Shown here piece by piece: positions 45,214 to 55,987 of a stretch of DNA of 64,000 bases. Numbering within the stretch: the stretch's first letter is position 1; every line of letters begins with the position of its first letter. This DNA is from Perkinsus marinus ATCC 50983. Taxonomy: Eukaryota; Perkinsozoa; Perkinsida; Perkinsidae. Made by a program: the position numbers and the translations under genes. Location of the stretch: NCBI RefSeq assembly GCF_000006405.1, contig NW_003202288.1, forward strand, positions 141,141-205,140, in the 5' to 3' direction. The notes under the pieces were generated by a model, which ran no database searches, was not told the DNA's origin, and was given only the letters and a program-made list of their open reading frames with translations.

Positions 45214-46076
45214 GAGTCCGCAGATATGGATTTTTGCCTTGTAGTGCGGCAATGGCATCAGCTCTGCTCGCGGCCTTGACCGTGCCAATCTGAAGAACAC
45301 ACACGTTAGTGTACAATGTGCGCTAACGTGTTTGCATGGCTACGATGCATACAGATGTCATCGGTATTAAGAGCTCCTTCCCCCCGTCGACGTCTTTACC
45401 ACTACTGAGACGAGCCCTGGGGATGAAAACACCCACATCGACCATCGAACCCTCATCTAACTCGATGTGTCGTGCTGTATTCCCCTCTGCATGAATGTCA
45501 TCATTGACGGGAAATGGGTTTGCCCGGAGGACTCAAAGTTCCAGAGTAGGATTATAGCGCGTATAAGCACCATTTTAGCGACTCAGCTTGCCCGAGTGGC
45601 GATCAGTGCTGGCCAAATTAGAGTTTCGGAGGGCTCTCGGCGTACACAGGCAGACGGAGAGTACCAAGGTCCACGTTGATGAAAGTGTCATTCACCAACA
45701 AAGCTTGGGTGTAGGCGAAGACGACCAGATAGATTACTGCGATGTTTATACCCATCGTGAACAGCATCCAGCAATAAGAGTTTACTGCTAACGAAAATAG
45801 CCAATGACTGTCAAGTGCTTTATACACCTCGTGTCCAAAGTCCAAGGCTGGTCTCAACGTGATTTAACTACGAGTGTGCGTGTGGGCCAAGCCTCGTCAC
45901 GTGTCGAATCGACCACAACTGTGAGGGTCGCGTGGTATGAGTCCCTCAGCTGCCACTTGAATTTAGGAATGCCTCCAGCTCCTGAATATCGTGCTACGAG
46001 TTGGGTAGTACTTAGTCGTACTGGATAATGCCTAAAACTGCGACAAACTTGAGATCGATCGCATTCACGTACGTCA
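45214..46076 (-). CDS. Hypothetical membrane protein exons (unresolved)
   Basis: Open segments on the minus strand are KFKWQLRDSYHATLTVVVDS (~45.95 kb), a hydrophobic MLFTMGINIAVIYLVVFAYT (~45.75 kb), and EGSMVDVGVFIPRARLSSGK...IPMTS joined in phase 0 over a 67-bp intron to IGTVKAASRADAIAALQGKN (45.2-45.45 kb). One transmembrane helix is likely. Upstream joins and family are unknown. Confidence 0.35.
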
Positions 46077-46210
46077 ATGTCACAGGCCCAGCCCACGCGA
46101 GCAATTATTATCGGCGTTAGTCGTTTACACTCAACACCTCGACAGGTTCATAACAGTGACACTCATAACAGTAACAGCAATGCAGACATGACAAGGAGAG
46201 CTCAAGGCCT

Positions 46211-48023
46211 TCATACTCGACTGAAAGCTAGTTCTTTGGAGGCTCGCGACCGCACCTGGAAGATTCCTTTTTTTCGCAACACATACCTTTGGGAGACCTA
46301 CCTGACGTATCACCACTATGATAGCGAATACCTGAGAGAAAGAAGGTACAGCGAGAGGCTCAGCCGAGTGCGGACGTACAATGGCTATAAACACGACCAT
46401 CGTGGATTGCTTCACGACGAATGTCCCGGAGTTGACCTTGTTCGTGTCTTCTGGATACGTAATGGTTTTGACCAGGCGCTTGGAATTGATGACCGTTGGA
46501 GAACTCCGGACGAGGTCCGTATTCTGAAATGGGAGAGTTCACAATGGAGTGGTCACAGTTGAGGTCACCCATCTCTGACTGGTCTCATTTTTGGCTGTGG
46601 GACGAGAGTTCATCTGACCTTTCTTCTCCTCATCCTCGACTACCCCGACGGACCGCTTCTCCATAGTGTGGTCCCAAGGATGGTCATCCACGGTGTGAGA
46701 CCAGTGAGGGTCCGACAGGTGGTCCCAGGGGTGCTCCTCCAGATCATGATTCCAAGGCGCCTCTTCCACCGGAGGCAACCGGTGTTGATGATCCCGCTCA
46801 CTCCCCCAGAGATGCCTTTCTAGCTCACGCGACCAATATTGATCTTCTGCTCGGTGATCCCTAGGGTGGTCCTCACTTCCGTGATACCAGGGACGGTCCT
46901 CGGCCTTATGGTCCCATGGATGGTCATCCGCCTCGTGGTCCCAGGGGTGGTCCTCGGTCTTGTGGTCCCAGGGGTGGTCCTCCACCCTGTGGTCCCAGGG
47001 GTGGTCCTCGGTCTTGTGGTCCCAGGGGTGGTCCTCCACTCTGTGGTCCCAGGGGTGGTCCTCGGTCTTGTGGTCCCAGGGGTGGTCCTCCACTCTGTGG
47101 TCCCAGGGGTGGTCCTCGGTCTTGTGGTCCCAGGGGTGGTCCTCCACTCTGTGCCCCCAGGGGTGGTCCTCCACTCTGTGGTCCCACGGATGGTCCTCGA
47201 CCTGGTGGTCCCAGGGATGGTCTTCCGCTCTGTGGCTCCAAGGATGGTCCTCGGTCTTGCGGTCCCAGCGGTGGTCCTCGGCCTTGTGGTCCCAACGGTG
47301 GTCCTCGGCCTTGTGGTCCCACGGATGGTCCTCGACCTGGTGGTCCCAGGGATGGTCCTCGTGGTGCCAAGGACTGCTCTCTGCCCTGTGGTCCCAATGA
47401 TGGTCTCCACCGTCATACATCGATTGATGGCCCCCCTCCTCTCTCTCCACCGACTTCCATCCCGAGTCCACCTCTCGACCACCCTCACGGTTCCAATGAG
47501 AGTCTTCCTCTTCCACCTTTCCTTTCTCATGGCCGCCATGGTCCAGCTCCCACTCGTTAGGGTCGAAGGCCTCCTCAGTGTGTCGACGATATAGTCCTTC
47601 AACGTAGTCGTGAGCGTCGCCGTGTTTCAACTTGTTGAGAAACCCAGGATGGTAAAACTCTACTTCCTTCAGAACGTCTCTGAAGTCACTCGAGTGACCG
47701 TGTGTATCGAGTAGTCTCATCAAGTCCGCAAGACGCTCAGTGTTGTGTTCACCAGGATGGTGTTCGTGGGAATCGGGGAAAAGGACCCGTCGGAAGAGAT
47801 CGAAGGCGGCCTCTTCCAAGTGACCAGGGTCTCTACCAGATGGCGGATGACTGTTTGAGTATTCTTCTTCACGATAGGGTTGGCCTGGTTCGTAAGGCAT
47901 GTTCCTATAAAAAGTCAGACAGTGTTCATGGCGGTGGACTTCGGAATCAAAGTCATCGATTAGAATGGCGAGCGCGGTTCGCGTCAACTTTTCTCGATGT
48001 CTGTGATTGTTTGGCGTGTTCAA
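46211..48023 (-). CDS. His/Trp/Asp-rich nonapeptide-repeat membrane protein
   Basis: Exons 46569 to about 48023, 46380-46523, 46302-46331 and 46211-46255, with 45-48-bp introns. The central ~190 residues are about 20 tandem copies of EDHPWDH[K/R]x, very rich in His, Asp and Trp. A helical acidic N-terminal part precedes it (EEAAFDLFRRVLFPD, DVLKEVEFYHPGFLNKLKHG). The spliced C-terminus has one hydrophobic span TMVVFIAIVFAIIVVIRQ and a short basic tail, predicting a single-pass anchor. No signal peptide is visible and the true start codon is unresolved. Metal (Zn, Cu, Ni) binding is plausible from the histidines but is inference. No known family recognised. Confidence 0.7.
46850..47405 (-). 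repeat. 27-bp coding minisatellite (EDHPWDHxx)
   Basis: About 20 in-frame 27-bp units; on the plus strand each reads approximately GTGGTCCCAGGGGTGGTCCTC. Units alternate two versions, suggesting 54-bp higher-order duplication. Confidence 0.9.
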
Positions 48024-48182
48024 GCTTCGGAAAGGAGATCGTTGCGACGAAACTACAATGGGGCACTCCTTTCTTTATTGTCACGCTGACTTTTGCAAGC
48101 TCTAGTCGATTCTCGTCAGGACTATTGATCGTTGTTCTTCCGACTGAAGTGAGTCCTCTGGGATAACACTACTACCCTAATA

Positions 48183-48642
48183 ATGCTAGCGAGCCGAAAT
48201 GGTCTAAGATTGGCAGCTGCTCCGTTTGCTGCGGTATCGGCGGCAAGAGCCTTCGCAACCTCCTCTGCATCTGCGCAGACGGCAGGCATGGTATCTTCTC
48301 GATTCGGCTGGCAGAGATCGAGAGAAGACAACAGGAAGAGACTAGCGGTAAGAGGACCATACAGACCCCTGCCCTCACTTGGTCCCTCAGATGGTCTTCG
48401 CTGGTAGCGCCGCTCTCTTTGCGGGGGCCCTGGCGGTCAACGAGTCCTTCACAAGGCACTTCAGTGAGTGTGAAAACAGCATGCCCAAGGAGGATCCAAT
48501 GTCGGTCTTCGGGATGGTAGACGGATTAGGTTGGAGGGTTGGTGGCAGGTATCGCAGCAAGGAGAACAAGCCCGTTCAGAAGCCCCATGAAGGGGAGCCT
48601 CATCACGAGGAGATCACTGTATTTGCTGGTAATGGGGAGTAG
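48183..48642 (+). CDS. Small mitochondrial protein, unknown
   Basis: Exons 48183-48347 and 48391-48642 (43-bp intron) encode 138 aa. The N-terminus MLASRNGLRLAAAPFAAVSA then ARAFATSS is a strong mitochondrial targeting peptide (basic, no acid, RAF|ATSS-like cleavage site). Exon 2 begins with a hydrophobic MVFAGSAALFAGALAV span, then a His-rich acidic tail. It may be an inner-membrane complex subunit; that is inference. Divergent from the His/Trp-rich gene, so 48024-48182 should contain both promoters. Confidence 0.7.
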
Positions 48643-48722
48643 GTTGGTATCTTAGCACGCTCCATGAAAGATACACATTAGGTCGGTTGCGGGCCTTTCG
48701 GAATAGGGCGTTCTGTTGTCAG

Positions 48723-50004
48723 GTAGCGCCAACAGGAAACTGGCGGAGAGCATCTGCGAACACCTTGGCACTCGCCTCGGCCGAGTCGCCCTCGGTCGCT
48801 TCGCCGACGGTGAAGTTAGTCTGCGTATCCAAGAGAGCATCCGCGGCAAAGATGTGTATCTCGTCCAACCCACCTCCCCTCCTGTCAACGAGAACCTCAT
48901 GGAATTGCTTCTTATGATCTCAACATGCAGACGGGTAAGGCGGAGGTCATATGCCCATCTCCCATGTGGTTTATTGGTAGGCCTCGGCGAAGAGAATCAC
49001 AGCTGTGGTACCTTACTACGGGTACGCTAGACAAGATCGTAAGATGAGCAGTCGCGTGCCTATCTCTGCCGCTGATGTCGCAAGGTAGTGTCTTCCGACC
49101 TACCCCCATGCGTTAGTGCTCCCTCCTTGCAGACTATTGGAGACCATGGGTGTCGACAGAGTCGTTGCAGTAGACTTGCACTGCGGACAGATTCAGGTCG
49201 GAATAATTCGCAATTCACCAGGTTAGTGATTGTCATCATTTATAGGGGTTCTTCGGCCCTCGAGTGCCCGTCGACAACCTGGAAGCCCAAGTTATCGGCT
49301 TGGAGTACTTCCTAACAAAGCCTCTCGTGAAGCCAGTGATCGTCTCTCCTGATGCTGGTATGTAGGATGAGCCGCCGCTTGTGGTCAGTGACTATCTCAA
49401 CAGGTGGTGTGTACCGCGCCCGTAAGTTCCAGGAGGGCCTCATCAACCACGGTGTTGAGGATGTTGCCATCGCGATGCTCATCAAGCAGAGGGATCGCCC
49501 CAATCAGGTTGGTCCCGTGCCATGGTACTCCCCCTGTCGAAGGCGTTTTAGGTGGCCCGGATGGATCTGGTCGGTCAAGTGGCTGGTAGCGACTGCATTA
49601 TCGTGGATGATATGATTGATACCGCCGGCACACTCTGCGAGGCGGCTAGAGAGCTTAAGAAGCACGGCGCCTTGCGTGTATTCGCCTTTGCAACTCATGG
49701 TCTACTCAGTGGCCCAGCAAAGGTGACCAAGATGACCCCGATCGGAAAACGAGACCGTCTCTGTTCAGGCGCGTATTCAAGCGTCCCCGTTAGAAGAGGT
49801 TATTGTGACTGATAGTATCCAGCACAGCCCTGAAGACTCCAAGGAATGCCCCAAGGTGAGTTTCCTCCCAGCAGCTGCTCTTTCGATGGTACTCTCCCTC
49901 AGCTCACACAGTTGTCGATCGCTGTGCTTATCGCGGATGCCATCCGTCGCATTCACCAGAAGGAGAGTCTCCATGACCTCTTTGGTGTAGCCCCCGACGC
50001 GTAG
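48723..50004 (+). CDS. PRPS: Ribose-phosphate pyrophosphokinase (PRPP synthetase)
   Basis: Makes PRPP from ribose-5-phosphate and ATP for nucleotide synthesis. Eight exons located: 48723-48934, 48981-49084, 49133-49196, 49246-49357, 49404-49507, 49552-49722, 49769-49855 and 49903-50004, giving 317 residues; a short 5' exon with the start codon was not found. Landmarks are [44 protein letters not shown] (catalytic loop), [32 protein letters not shown] (PRPP-binding loop), [10 protein letters not shown] and [15 protein letters not shown]. The [10 protein letters not shown] and [10 protein letters not shown] forms are nearer the bacterial/plastid type than the animal one. Introns are 44-49 bp. 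Confidence 0.93.
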
Positions 50005-50508
50005 TTGCGATTGAAGTACCGGCGTGCTAATGTTTACGAATTGTCTTGTTGCAACTTAAGTGATGGTATCAGCAACAGCTGCTCTTCCTAGGATAGTGGT
50101 TTCACTGCAAAATCGACTTGTGTGGAGCGTTGCTCAGTTACACTTCTCTGCATTGGATTCGGATGGAGCTCTCGGGAGCTTACGCAGGCTTAGTGGTTGT
50201 TGGGCTTATAATACCTCACGTGCTACGATGATGCTTCCAGTTGCAACGCCTTCGCGTAGCAGTCTTTGCAATGTGAATAGGGAACGGTTTTGCGCTGCCT
50301 TGAACGTTGATATCGACACTTTCTACCGAGGTGTGCTACAGGAAAAAGCCTCGCTCTCATGAGATTTCGTGGCGCGTGAAAAGTCCTCTTCCTACTGTGT
50401 CTGTGATCATCCCTCTAACTCTAACACAATACTCAATGTAGCATAACAACATACAACGAATAGATCGACGTCCAAGCACATGTAACCATTGAAAACAATC
50501 TGGTAGAT
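50005..50508. other. Convergent 3' spacer
   Basis: Lies between the PRPS stop and the PH-protein stop, which converge. No coding or structural feature seen. Confidence 0.4.
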
Positions 50509-53389
50509 TCATTCTGGTGATGAGTCTGTAAACTCGATAGTTTCCCAATCTCTTGTGGGAGGGGGGAGCCGTACCGCCTTCCGGCCAGTCCTCGTGACTC
50601 GCTGAAGTGGCAACGGAGGAACTTTAAAGTGCTTCTGAAAAGCGACGTTCTTCTCAAACTTGTCGTCTTGCATTTCCTCAACGGTCGTCAATGATTTCCT
50701 CCCGGCCCCACTGAATGACTCGGGGCTCTCGACTTGGGCCGGCCAATGTTCATCATTGGCGTGCCGAATGATGGACGGGTTGGATTCTGTGCTGACTGCA
50801 GGTTGCTGTACAGACGACGTCAGCTCTTCACAGGGGGATGGACTGCCATCAGTTTGCTTGCCATGCTCACTTGCGGGCCTTGACTGGGCCTCTTCCGTAT
50901 CTTGCTCGCTCAACCCTAAGATACCCCCAGGATGACTCCATGCTACTCGAACATCTTCGGAGCGCACACCACCATCCAACTCCTCCACAACTTCACCGAC
51001 CGCGGACAACTCCCGACAGAAGGATGTGGCCTCCTCAGTGACAGCAAGCTCCTGCTCCTGCTGCTGCTCATGTGCCGTATCAAATACCGATACCTCAAGC
51101 CCACCCAGTTCCGCCACTACGTGTCTAGAGATTTCCTTTGCCGATGAGTAGTCAACGTCCTCGCGAGTCTCAAGATTTGCGCCACTCGCTGTTCTCATCT
51201 CTCCCTCTTCGACTTCCCATTTGAGCTCCCCAGGGGCCTCGTCTATGAGGCTGCGGTTAGATTTGAGAGTATCCACTGACGATTGAGAAGACGGCTGGGA
51301 GACCCTCTCACCAATGGCCGTCATAGTCTCATCAAAAGATGGATGTGGTGCTCCCAAGACGTTATCGGGTACATCCGGGTTATCACCTTTCAACGGCCCT
51401 TCCGCTGATACTCTCACCTCGTTCTCCGCTTCAGCACTGACCCCGTCAGCCTCCTCACTAATTTCGCCGGCCTCCTCACTGACCTTCGTGGTCCCCTCAC
51501 AGACCTCGGTGGTGCCCTCACTGACCTCGGCGGTCTCCTCACTGACCTCGGCGGTCTCCTCACTGACCTCGGCGGTCTCCTCACTGACCTCGGCGGTCTC
51601 CTCACTGACCTCGGCGGTCCCCTCATTGACCTCCACGGTCTCCTCGCTGACCTCGGCGGTCCCCTCACTGACCTCGACAATCCCCTCACTGACCTCGGCG
51701 GTCTCCTCATTGACCTCGGCGGTCCCCTCACTGACCTCGACAATCCCCTCACTGACCTCGGCGGTCTCCTCACTGACCTCGGCGGTCTCCTCATTGACCT
51801 CGGCGGTCCCCTCACTGACCTCGACAATCCCCTCACTGACCTCGGCGGTCTCCTCATTGACCTCCGTGGTCTCCTCATTGACCTCGGCGGTCTCCTCATT
51901 GACCTCGGCCGTCTCCTCACTGACCTCGTCAGCCTCCTCACTGACCACGACGGCCTCCTCCCTACCGCGGTGACTCTTCTCCTCCATAGGTGAGTCGCAT
52001 ACCTGGAAACAGGTCATGGCAAATCAACCGATACAAGCATAATCCATATATTCGGACCGGTAGAGGCTCACCTCCCCCACTCTGCAGGTACCCAAATGAC
52101 GGGATCGACGAGCCACTGAGACGCACCACCGCCGCACGGTATCACTGACGACGTTACGCATCTGAAGGGATGATCTACTCCAACCTGCTGACCTTCGTCC
52201 TCCCCAGCCTACCACTGAGTGAATTGCCTTCTCCATCAGCCTCGCTCCCTCACGTTTCCTCATCACTGCCTTCTCATACCTCTCCTTCTCGTCAACTAGA
52301 GCCCGATAGCCCATACCAATACTTCGCCGAGCCACCACAAGCGCCAGCCGCCTCAAGGAGCTCCTCCGAGCACCCGAGAGTCTATCTGCGTACCTCAGGA
52401 GTGCATCCCCAAGGATCCTAGTACAGTTAGAAAGTGTCTTTTCCTCCACCCTAGCCATCTGAGCATGGCAACTGAGGATTCGGAATGCACGAGCCTGCCT
52501 AGCTGCCACAGCTGACTTTAATACTCGACCGAACTGGTCAGAGGCTTTGAGCTTGCGGACTTCCACCGTCCCCTTCACGAGTTGCCTCCATGTGAAGAAA
52601 GCCCATCTACGTCTGACTCCAGCCTCAACCGCATTCACCAATCGCAAAGATTTCTCCCGCGCATCTCCCTCCGAGTCCCTCCGAAACCTCTCAAGGACCT
52701 CATGGTGCCTCCTCGCCGACACAAAGGAGGCGTATTGTTCACCTCGCATCTCTGCCACAGCGTCGCTCAACGCCGCTACCCAAACATTCCTTTCTCTAGG
52801 AGAGCCAGCGAGGAACTCAACCCGAGCGATGGGCGATGCGGGCCCTCCCTGGCATCCTTTGACGTATCTGAGGACAGCAATCAACACTGAGTTTGTTCGA
52901 GTATGAAAACGTGATCGTAACTATGCTAATGTACATCCTTGCGATTCCCATTTCCACGAAGCCCAACGATTGATACCAAAATTCCAGAAGCCCCATACCA
53001 ACTTTATTGTAAATCGTTGATCGACTCGGTCGCTGTGGGAGAACGGTCCCTTCTCAACCGCTTCAATGCTGCTGAGACGTAGGACGAATTTAGGTCTCGC
53101 GTCGGCTTCCGACGAAAAACAGAGAAAGAAATTCTGCATTATGGCTGCCCACTCTCCCATGTAATGGGGTAGGAGGATCCCCTGAGGTAAAAATAAGGGA
53201 AGCAAATTTAGTCTTATGTATTACAAAACTCCGATATTTCCTCCAAAGGCGACCGCTGTGGGCCGCTGGGCTCCTCTCGCTGAGTTCATTGAGAGCTTCC
53301 GACTCGTCAGAAAACCTCAATGACCTTCTCATGCCTGATGGTTCCGTGGAGAGAGGCTTAGGTGAAATGGTGTCCATTGCATAGCACAA
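50509..53389 (-). CDS. PH-domain protein with heptad-repeat acidic region
   Basis: Starts near 53389 (MCYAMDTISPKPLSTEPS). The PH-domain core is SGRLWRKYRSF|GILLPHYMGEW, AIMQNFFLCFSSEADARPKF, VLRLSSIEAVEKG and ARVEFLAGSPRERNVWVAAL (the closing W-containing helix), spread over three exons. Next comes a basic helical region with Sfi1/IQ-like blocks (RRWAFFTWRQLV, LRRLALVVARRS). A 69-bp intron (52003-52071) then leads in phase 0 to a 490-residue acidic exon containing ~24 tandem copies of [S/N]E[E/G][T/I][A/V]EV. The tail (50.5-51.4 kb) is disordered. PH domains bind phosphoinositides; a membrane-to-cytoskeleton linker is plausible but inferred. Confidence 0.65.
51475..51960 (-). repeat. 21-bp coding minisatellite (EETAEVS heptads)
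   Basis: About 24 tandem 21-bp units; on the plus strand each reads approximately CTCCTCACTGACCTCGGCGGT. The antisense strand is also open for 219 codons, an artefact of the repeat. Confidence 0.92.
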
Positions 53390-54097
53390 GTAGAAACTGT
53401 AGCAAACGAATATGGCCTTTCCTCACAACACAGCATCTAGGGTGACTCTGGCTAATCATTGCTACTGCTCCCGCACGGTGTGACACTCTGAGCTAGTGGG
53501 ATGGTCACTGTCTTTATGCGACGACGGAATATCATCTGTGAATTTCAGTCTACTCAACCGACCGTTGAGTAGGGATCGTTTCTAGAGCTGGTTCTATGAA
53601 CAGCAAATCCCAGAATCGTTTCTAGAAACGCTTCTCAGAATTAAAATCGGTCAGTGTTTGTGGCGGCTGCGTCCACTGAAACAACAGGTGTTGGTTGGAA
53701 AATGAGGGAGAAAATGCGGTGTGCAGGGATCGAACCCGGGAATGATTATGCGTGCGGGTACAATATGCGGGGCGCCCAGTACGAATTTTAGTAAGCAGTT
53801 CAGCGATCTTTTGCCTATCGCTTTCTCATCTGATCTTTTGATGGTGGCTAAGATCTAGGATATCAACCTTGCTCTATGGGATGACGGAAATAACCATTAT
53901 AAAATCGAATGAACGTATGCATCTAGACTCATCAAATGGTGTGAATGCTGAGGAGTACTGAGAGTATCCGGCAAGAAGTAGGAGAGCTGACATACATCTT
54001 CTATCGACTTCATCATAATACTCATTTTCATAACATCTATTGTCGAGTTAGTTCACGTAAGGGTGAGCACACAGCTGCCTTGTAGGTGCTCTCGGTC
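53390..54097. other. Divergent intergenic region with a tRNA-like element
   Basis: At about 53722-53800 the minus strand carries CCCGGGTTCGATCCCTGC then ACACCGCATTTTCTCC, another tRNA-like element with no pairing acceptor. Also holds two near-repeats CGTTTCTAGA at 53577-53621. Promoters of both flanking genes should lie here. Confidence 0.45.
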
Positions 54098-54723
54098 ATG
54101 TCCAGCAAGGAGGCAACCGGCAAAAGAGAACCTCCATCACCGGCGGGCACGGTCAGCAGTAGTGGTGGTGGCGGTGTCGAGTCAGCGAGGATAGAAGCTG
54201 ATAAATTCGAGATGACTTCAATTCAAAAGGTTCGAGAATCATCATAAATGGACAACTCTGATGAGATTGCGCTACTGCTAGGCTGTTGAGATCGTCCGTG
54301 AGGTCCCAGCTGATGCACCAGAAGAACTATCGAGGCGGTTGCTGGCGGCCTTGGAGGAGTCTCTAGACATGTGCATTGGCGAGCTGGCCAAGGAAGGGTA
54401 GTTATATAAGAGGTAGTTGCTCTCCATGTTCCCTTGTAGATCTTCGAAAACCACGTGTCGATGGAGACCCATAGTGCCCATATCGGACACTTACCTTAGT
54501 CTGATGCCGGCCCAAGGGTTAGCTAGTGCGGTCAAGGTAAGAGAGGAGGAGGTCGTGAGGATTTGATGGAACTGATCAGGTGGTGTCATCTCGTATATTA
54601 TCAGCAAGACGGTTCCTACATGGTAGAGTGGAAAGCAGAGTGAGTGCCCTGCCGGCCACAGCGACAGAGAAGGAGGTGAACTATGGGAATATCTTAGGTT
54701 CACTCGACATGGATTCAAATTAG
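54098..54723 (+). CDS. Hypothetical 137-residue protein (5 exons)
   Basis: Exons 54098-54229, 54282-54397, 54440-54536, 54580-54622 and 54698-54723 join in frame (414 nt). It starts MSSKEATGKREPPSPAGTVS, has a helical AVEIVREVPADAPEELSRRL and LAALEESLDMCIGELAKEG, and ends SARRFLHGSLDMDSN. Introns are 42-75 bp. No family recognised. The stop is only 6 bp upstream of the next gene's ATG, so the two may share a transcript or be one misjoined gene. Confidence 0.6.
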
Positions 54724-54729
54724 GTCAAG

Positions 54730-55763
54730 ATGGCAGCTACTGGGGACTCTTCCTTCACTTTGCAAGTTGTGATGGTATTAAGTAGAGCGCTGGACAGGTT
54801 GGACTCATCGAGGCCTCAAGACTGGGCCACTCGGGCTAAGGCTGCGGGGTAGTAGCAATGTTGGCGTGGGAATATATGTTCGCTTGCCTCAGCTGAGCTC
54901 GGGAGTTTTCTCACTAAGTATAGGAGTTAACATACGAATTCGAGTAGAAATGCACATAGCTCAATAGGAATATACCAAAATTTCCTCAGAATTTCCATAT
55001 CGTCACCGACACATGCATTCGTTCGCTTTCCTCAGCTGAGCTCAGAAGGAGTTTTCTTACTTATTATAGAAGTTTATATACGACTTCGAATAAAAGTGTA
55101 CAAAAACCAAGGAAAATTTCCCAAAATTTTCTCAGACTTTTAGCCTGCTTTGGTATTTGCAACTTCTAGGTCAATCGAGGATATACTCCCGATGGACCTC
55201 AAGGCTCTCTGCCACGTTTACAGGACGCCTTTTAACAGGCATTGGACTACCATCGATGCATCATTGGCTGCCCAGAAGGATCCAGAGTAGTACACACTCC
55301 TCAGCCGCATAGTAGCATGCCTCGTTTTCTTGTAGTGCGTCCAGCGTCAGCGAGGAGGAAATGAAAAAACTTTGGGAACTGTGGGAGCGCATATGGCCTG
55401 GCGATACGAAAAATTTATCGGAAAAAGAAAAGAAGGATTGCGTGGTTGATCTGATGAAAGTAAGCTTGTAATTTCAGGCGAAGAATTCTCATATAGTTTT
55501 CTCAGGCGAGAGCGTTCATATCGCAAATACAATATGCACTTCGTCAAATGCCAGAACGGCCACAGGAGACCTCGGGACCGTTTAAGACGCCTTCAGATGT
55601 GAAGCAACTCACCAACGACCTCCGCAACGCTGTGTATTCCGTTTTACATGTGAGGGGGATCTGCTGCACTTCCTGTTGATGCTATTTTGGTGGTCAGGTC
55701 ACCAAGCTCGGGGCAGTAGGGGAGCCTAATGCTATCAAGCGTGCTGACGTCCCTGTGGAGTGA
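54730..55763 (+). CDS. Hypothetical 189-residue protein (5 exons)
   Basis: Exons 54730-54848, 55170-55286, 55336-55459, 55506-55649 and 55698-55763 join in frame (570 nt). It starts MAATGDSSFTLQVVMVLSRA and contains SIEDILPMDLKALCHVYRTP, KKLWELWERIWPGDTKNLSE and ARAFISQIQYALRQMPERPQ. Intron 1 (54849-55169, 321 bp) holds two tandem MITE-A copies; the other introns are 46-49 bp. No family recognised. Confidence 0.65.
54865..55141 (+). mobile_element. Two tandem MITE-A copies in an intron
   Basis: First copy about 54865-55017 (GGAATATATGTTCGCTTGCC, ends CGACACATGCA) and second 55018-55141 (TTCGTTCGCTTTCCTCAGCT...). They are head to tail, in sense orientation to the host gene. Confidence 0.8.
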
Positions 55764-55904
55764 GTAGTAGTGGAGTAGGTGTTCCTGGGAGGTTTCGTGT
55801 TAGATTTTCTGTCCAAGCTGCGAGTCTTCCTGAGCTGGCCTTGGCCCTCACAGACTATACGGTGATGCGGCGGACGGCAGCACATATTCTCATCAAAGCT
55901 CATA

Positions 55905-55985
55905 GTGCTTGCAACCGCATTTGGGACTGCAAGAGGGTGAGCAGGAGGAGGAGGTCTCGGGTTCGACCCTCGCATGTGTCATTTT
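55905..55985 (+). repeat. tRNA-like element
   Basis: CTCGGGTTCGACCCTCGC is a T arm and B box, followed by ATGTGTCATTTTTCC. Acceptor pairing is absent. Confidence 0.45.
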
Positions 55986-55987
55986 TC

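Noticed and set aside
46839-47602. Several long ORFs overlapping the His/Trp repeat (plus and minus, 146-260 codons)
   Set aside because: A 27-bp repeat leaves several frames open on both strands. Only the 494-codon minus frame continues into non-repeat sequence with a spliced transmembrane end.
51314-51973. 219-codon plus-strand ORF of Ser/Thr/Leu repeats
   Set aside because: Exact antisense of the EETAEVS minisatellite; a 21-bp repeat keeps several frames open. The minus frame is spliced to PH-domain exons.
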